Program-made: the position numbers and the translations under genes
Source: an uncultured Oscillibacter sp.
GTDB taxonomy: Bacteria > Bacillota > Clostridia > Oscillospirales > Oscillospiraceae
Reading direction: 5' to 3'
Length of the DNA: 5,433 nt
Assembly: GCA_910585165.1 (NCBI GenBank)
Contig: CAJUBX010000113.1
Span: 1 to 5,433 of the forward strand
In this document: positions 4,911-5,433 of the stretch, piece after piece
Layout of the letters: each line of letters begins with the position of its first letter
Position numbering within the stretch: position 1 is the stretch's first letter
The notes under the pieces: model-generated
Databases searched by the model: none
What the model was told of the DNA's origin: nothing
What the model saw: the letters and a program-made list of their open reading frames with translations, nothing else

Positions 4911-5433
4911 AGGGCGCACTCCGCAAGTCCATCAAATAAGAGGAGACAAGCAGGAGGCAGAACAACAAAACAAGAGCCGGGGCCATTGATTTGGTGAGGT
5001 TCATCAGCAGCAGGGCGACGCCGATTACGCAGAAGGTGGTTTCCGGCAGATGTGCCATAACCCGGCCCAGGCCGTAGGCGGTCTTGGCGGTTCCGAAAAC
5101 ACCCTCCACGATGCTGCGATCGCAGCTGTCCTGATATTCCTGTTTCTTCGCCTGACGGGATAAAACCGGATTTTTTGGCGGTTTGCCCAGGGCAGGACCG
5201 GACAGGCGGATTCCGTGTTCTTTGCAGAATCCCAGCGTCTGGCGGCTGCGGTAGATTTTATCTGCCAGAATGCGTTCCGGCCAGCAGCCATAACGGTCAC
5301 GATAGCGGTATACGGCCTTCCAGAAACCGTCCGCCTCGTTGTACGGCTCAAAGGTCAGCCGCTCGATCCTGGCATAACCGTCCACCAGGCTGATGTGCAG
5401 TTTTGGGCCGAACTCGGTGTTGGCGTGGACCTT
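4909..5433 (-). CDS. IS5-family-type DDE transposase, C-terminal part (gene continues beyond the window)
   Basis: The visible 174 codons are the C-terminal part of a DDE transposase that cuts and joins insertion-sequence ends. The frame is open to the window edge, where it reads KVHANTEFGPKLHISLVDGY. A GTG at 5385 is internal, not a start. Recognisable IS5/DDE_Tnp_1 features are LADKIYRSR (D58 of the visible part, presumably the second catalytic Asp) and KEHGIRLSGPALGKPP. RSIVEGVFGTAK then gives the R(3)E(6)K signature: R106, catalytic E110, K117. The first Asp would be upstream, outside the window. The end is unusual: after LLLMNLTKSM comes a hydrophobic tail (APALVLLFCLLLVSSY, then LMDLRSAP) up to TAA at 4911-4909. 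The stop lies against the T tract of the neighbouring HAD terminator, so the insertion-sequence edge is probably within a few bases. Whether the copy is complete cannot be judged. Confidence 0.88.
   Translation of the reverse strand, partial: KVHANTEFGPKLHISLVDGYARIERLTFEPYNEADGFWKAVYRYRDRYGCWPERILADKIYRSRQTLGFCKEHGIRLSGPALGKPPKNPVLSRQAKKQEYQDSCDRSIVEGVFGTAKTAYGLGRVMAHLPETTFCVIGVALLLMNLTKSMAPALVLLFCLLLVSSYLMDLRSAP
4909..5433 (-). mobile_element. Partial insertion sequence (IS5-like), one end near 4909
   Basis: The transposase gene marks an insertion sequence that enters from the right edge. The left boundary is inferred to lie about 4905-4915, because the HAD terminator ends there and the transposase stop codon begins there. 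The terminal inverted repeat would start around TTAGGGCGCACTCC. The other end is outside the window, so neither the inverted repeat nor a target duplication can be verified. Confidence 0.55.

Overview
The window looks like chromosome or integrated accessory DNA of a spore-forming, moderately GC-rich member of the Clostridia, in the general range of Oscillospiraceae or Flavonifractor-type gut Firmicutes. The evidence is an alpha/beta-type small acid-soluble spore protein (SASP), strong AGGAGG-type ribosome binding sites, GC-rich codon use, and a relaxase remnant of the type carried by Firmicutes conjugative elements. The placement is inferred from family resemblance only.

Layout, left to right. 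At 1-347 there is debris of a mobilisation relaxase on the minus strand, followed downstream by a weak terminator-like hairpin. It is fused near 338-347 to the first ~46 codons of hsdS (338-477), the specificity subunit of a type I restriction-modification (RM) system. An intact hsdM methyltransferase gene (477-1973) lies upstream on the same strand. Upstream of that is a gene (2006-3484) for an AlbA_2 / GHKL-like ATPase / winged-helix protein (COG2865 type). The order regulator-hsdM-hsdS', with a 32-base gap and a TGATG overlap, indicates one operon. It is read leftward from a good sigma-A promoter at 3583-3611. That promoter and its leader are crowded with TTATGTT/AACATAA repeats and dyads that look like an operator. 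No hsdR is visible and hsdS is cut off, so the RM system is broken here or depends on parts elsewhere.

The SASP gene (3678-3941) is also on the minus strand. It has a candidate sigma-G promoter and an unusual C-terminal tail whose DNA holds a perfect 11-bp hairpin. A 9-bp hairpin at 3628-3658 separates it from the RM operon. On the plus strand, 4248-4865 encodes a HAD-family phosphatase of the YihX-like class with its own promoter and a bidirectional terminator. From 4909 to the right edge is the 3' part of an IS5-type DDE transposase on the minus strand, whose stop codon abuts the HAD terminator.

The window therefore joins ordinary housekeeping or sporulation genes (SASP, HAD) to an accessory segment scarred by mobile elements at both ends. 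The parts most worth a second look are the operator-rich regulator-hsdM operon and the hsdS-relaxase chimera. Nothing seen amounts to a clearly new system.
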